A DNA stretch of 64,000 bases. It comes from Thermodesulfobacteriaceae bacterium (lineage in GTDB: Bacteria; Desulfobacterota; Thermodesulfobacteria; Thermodesulfobacteriales; Thermodesulfatatoraceae). Positions 63,931 through 64,000 of this stretch are shown piece by piece; within the stretch, counting starts at the first letter, position 1, and each line of letters begins with the position of its first letter. Under the pieces are notes generated by a model, which did not search any database, had not been told where the DNA came from, and was given only the letters and a program-made list of their open reading frames with translations. Position numbers and translations under genes: made by a program. The stretch is taken from NCBI GenBank assembly GCA_015494065.1, contig WGCA01000054.1:1-64000 (forward strand). Direction: 5' to 3'.

Positions 63931-64000
63931 TTATGCCTGGCCGTCCGCGTCTTATAGCCCCTAATTTTCCTCACCACGTGGTAGCTAGATCAAACCGCGG

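Noticed and set aside
63702-63977. Minus-strand 91-codon frame through the right-edge repeats
   Set aside because: It starts at GTG without a ribosome site and consists of the repeat units themselves. I kept it only as a note on the repeat entry.

Overview
The window looks like chromosome from a Gram-negative, probably thermophilic and anaerobic bacterium of the Thermodesulfobacteria / Desulfobacterota type. This placement is inference from gene content: LPS genes (kdsA-kdsC-lptCAB), a type II secretion system, sulfide-based homocysteine synthesis genes of the kind shared by sulfate reducers and methanogens (COG1900 and COG2122), hydrogenase maturation genes (hypE, hypD), an AMMECR1-associated radical SAM enzyme, and Lys/Glu-rich proteins. 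No rRNA or long marker gene is present to fix the genus.

Layout. 1-4.4 kb (minus) is a strikingly AT-rich three-gene exopolysaccharide module: a zinc-ribbon protein with a degenerate GGDEF domain that keeps a c-di-GMP I-site, a processive GT2 polysaccharide synthase, and a TolC-like outer-membrane channel fused to a TIM-barrel, glycosidase-like domain that runs off the left edge. 4.6-6.5 kb holds an ammonium channel gene behind a near-consensus sigma-54 promoter, and a CheX phosphatase. 6.6-20.7 kb is housekeeping and sulfur metabolism: amrS, hypE, tyrS, larE, a COG1900 homocysteine-synthesis gene with a CBS-ACT partner, a very large tandem acyl-CoA dehydratase activase, a nucleotide kinase, ftsY, ilvE and a degenerate AAA+ protein. 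20.9-29.0 kb has a COG2122 gene and then the run kdsA-kdsC-lptC-lptA-lptB-rpoN-hpf-ptsN-rapZ-EIIA(man)-rimI. In it rapZ has no ordinary start codon in front of its P-loop.

29.1-35.2 kb: gapA, a 1410-residue PEP-synthase-like protein lacking the PEP-binding barrel, tRNA-Asn and a ComEA-like protein. 35.2-41.8 kb: a minus-strand operon ending in a 1204-residue SBBP/PKD surface protein with a CFI-type C-terminal box, divergent from a membrane-embedded LuxR-type regulator. 41.8-51.9 kb: a compact type II secretion operon (E-F-lipoprotein-G-L-M-I-J-K-C-D-N-like) with nearly all genes overlapping, preceded by a GH114-like lipoprotein gene. 52.9-57.2 kb: a secreted beta-propeller/PKD/CARDB protein and a PEP-CTERM protein whose gene has a sigma-54-type promoter. 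57.4-64 kb: tRNA-Ala, rpsT with a UUG start, DUF72, hypD, hsp20, two dipeptide-type permeases, tsaB, a Crp/Fnr regulator and a cluster of repeats carrying the core GGATCCGTTCC.

The recurring theme is the cell surface: exopolysaccharide synthesis and export, LPS transport, type II secretion and several large secreted proteins. RpoN is encoded here, and at least two genes (amtB and the PEP-CTERM gene) have promoters of the type it reads. All functions are inferred from the sequence alone; no database search was run.
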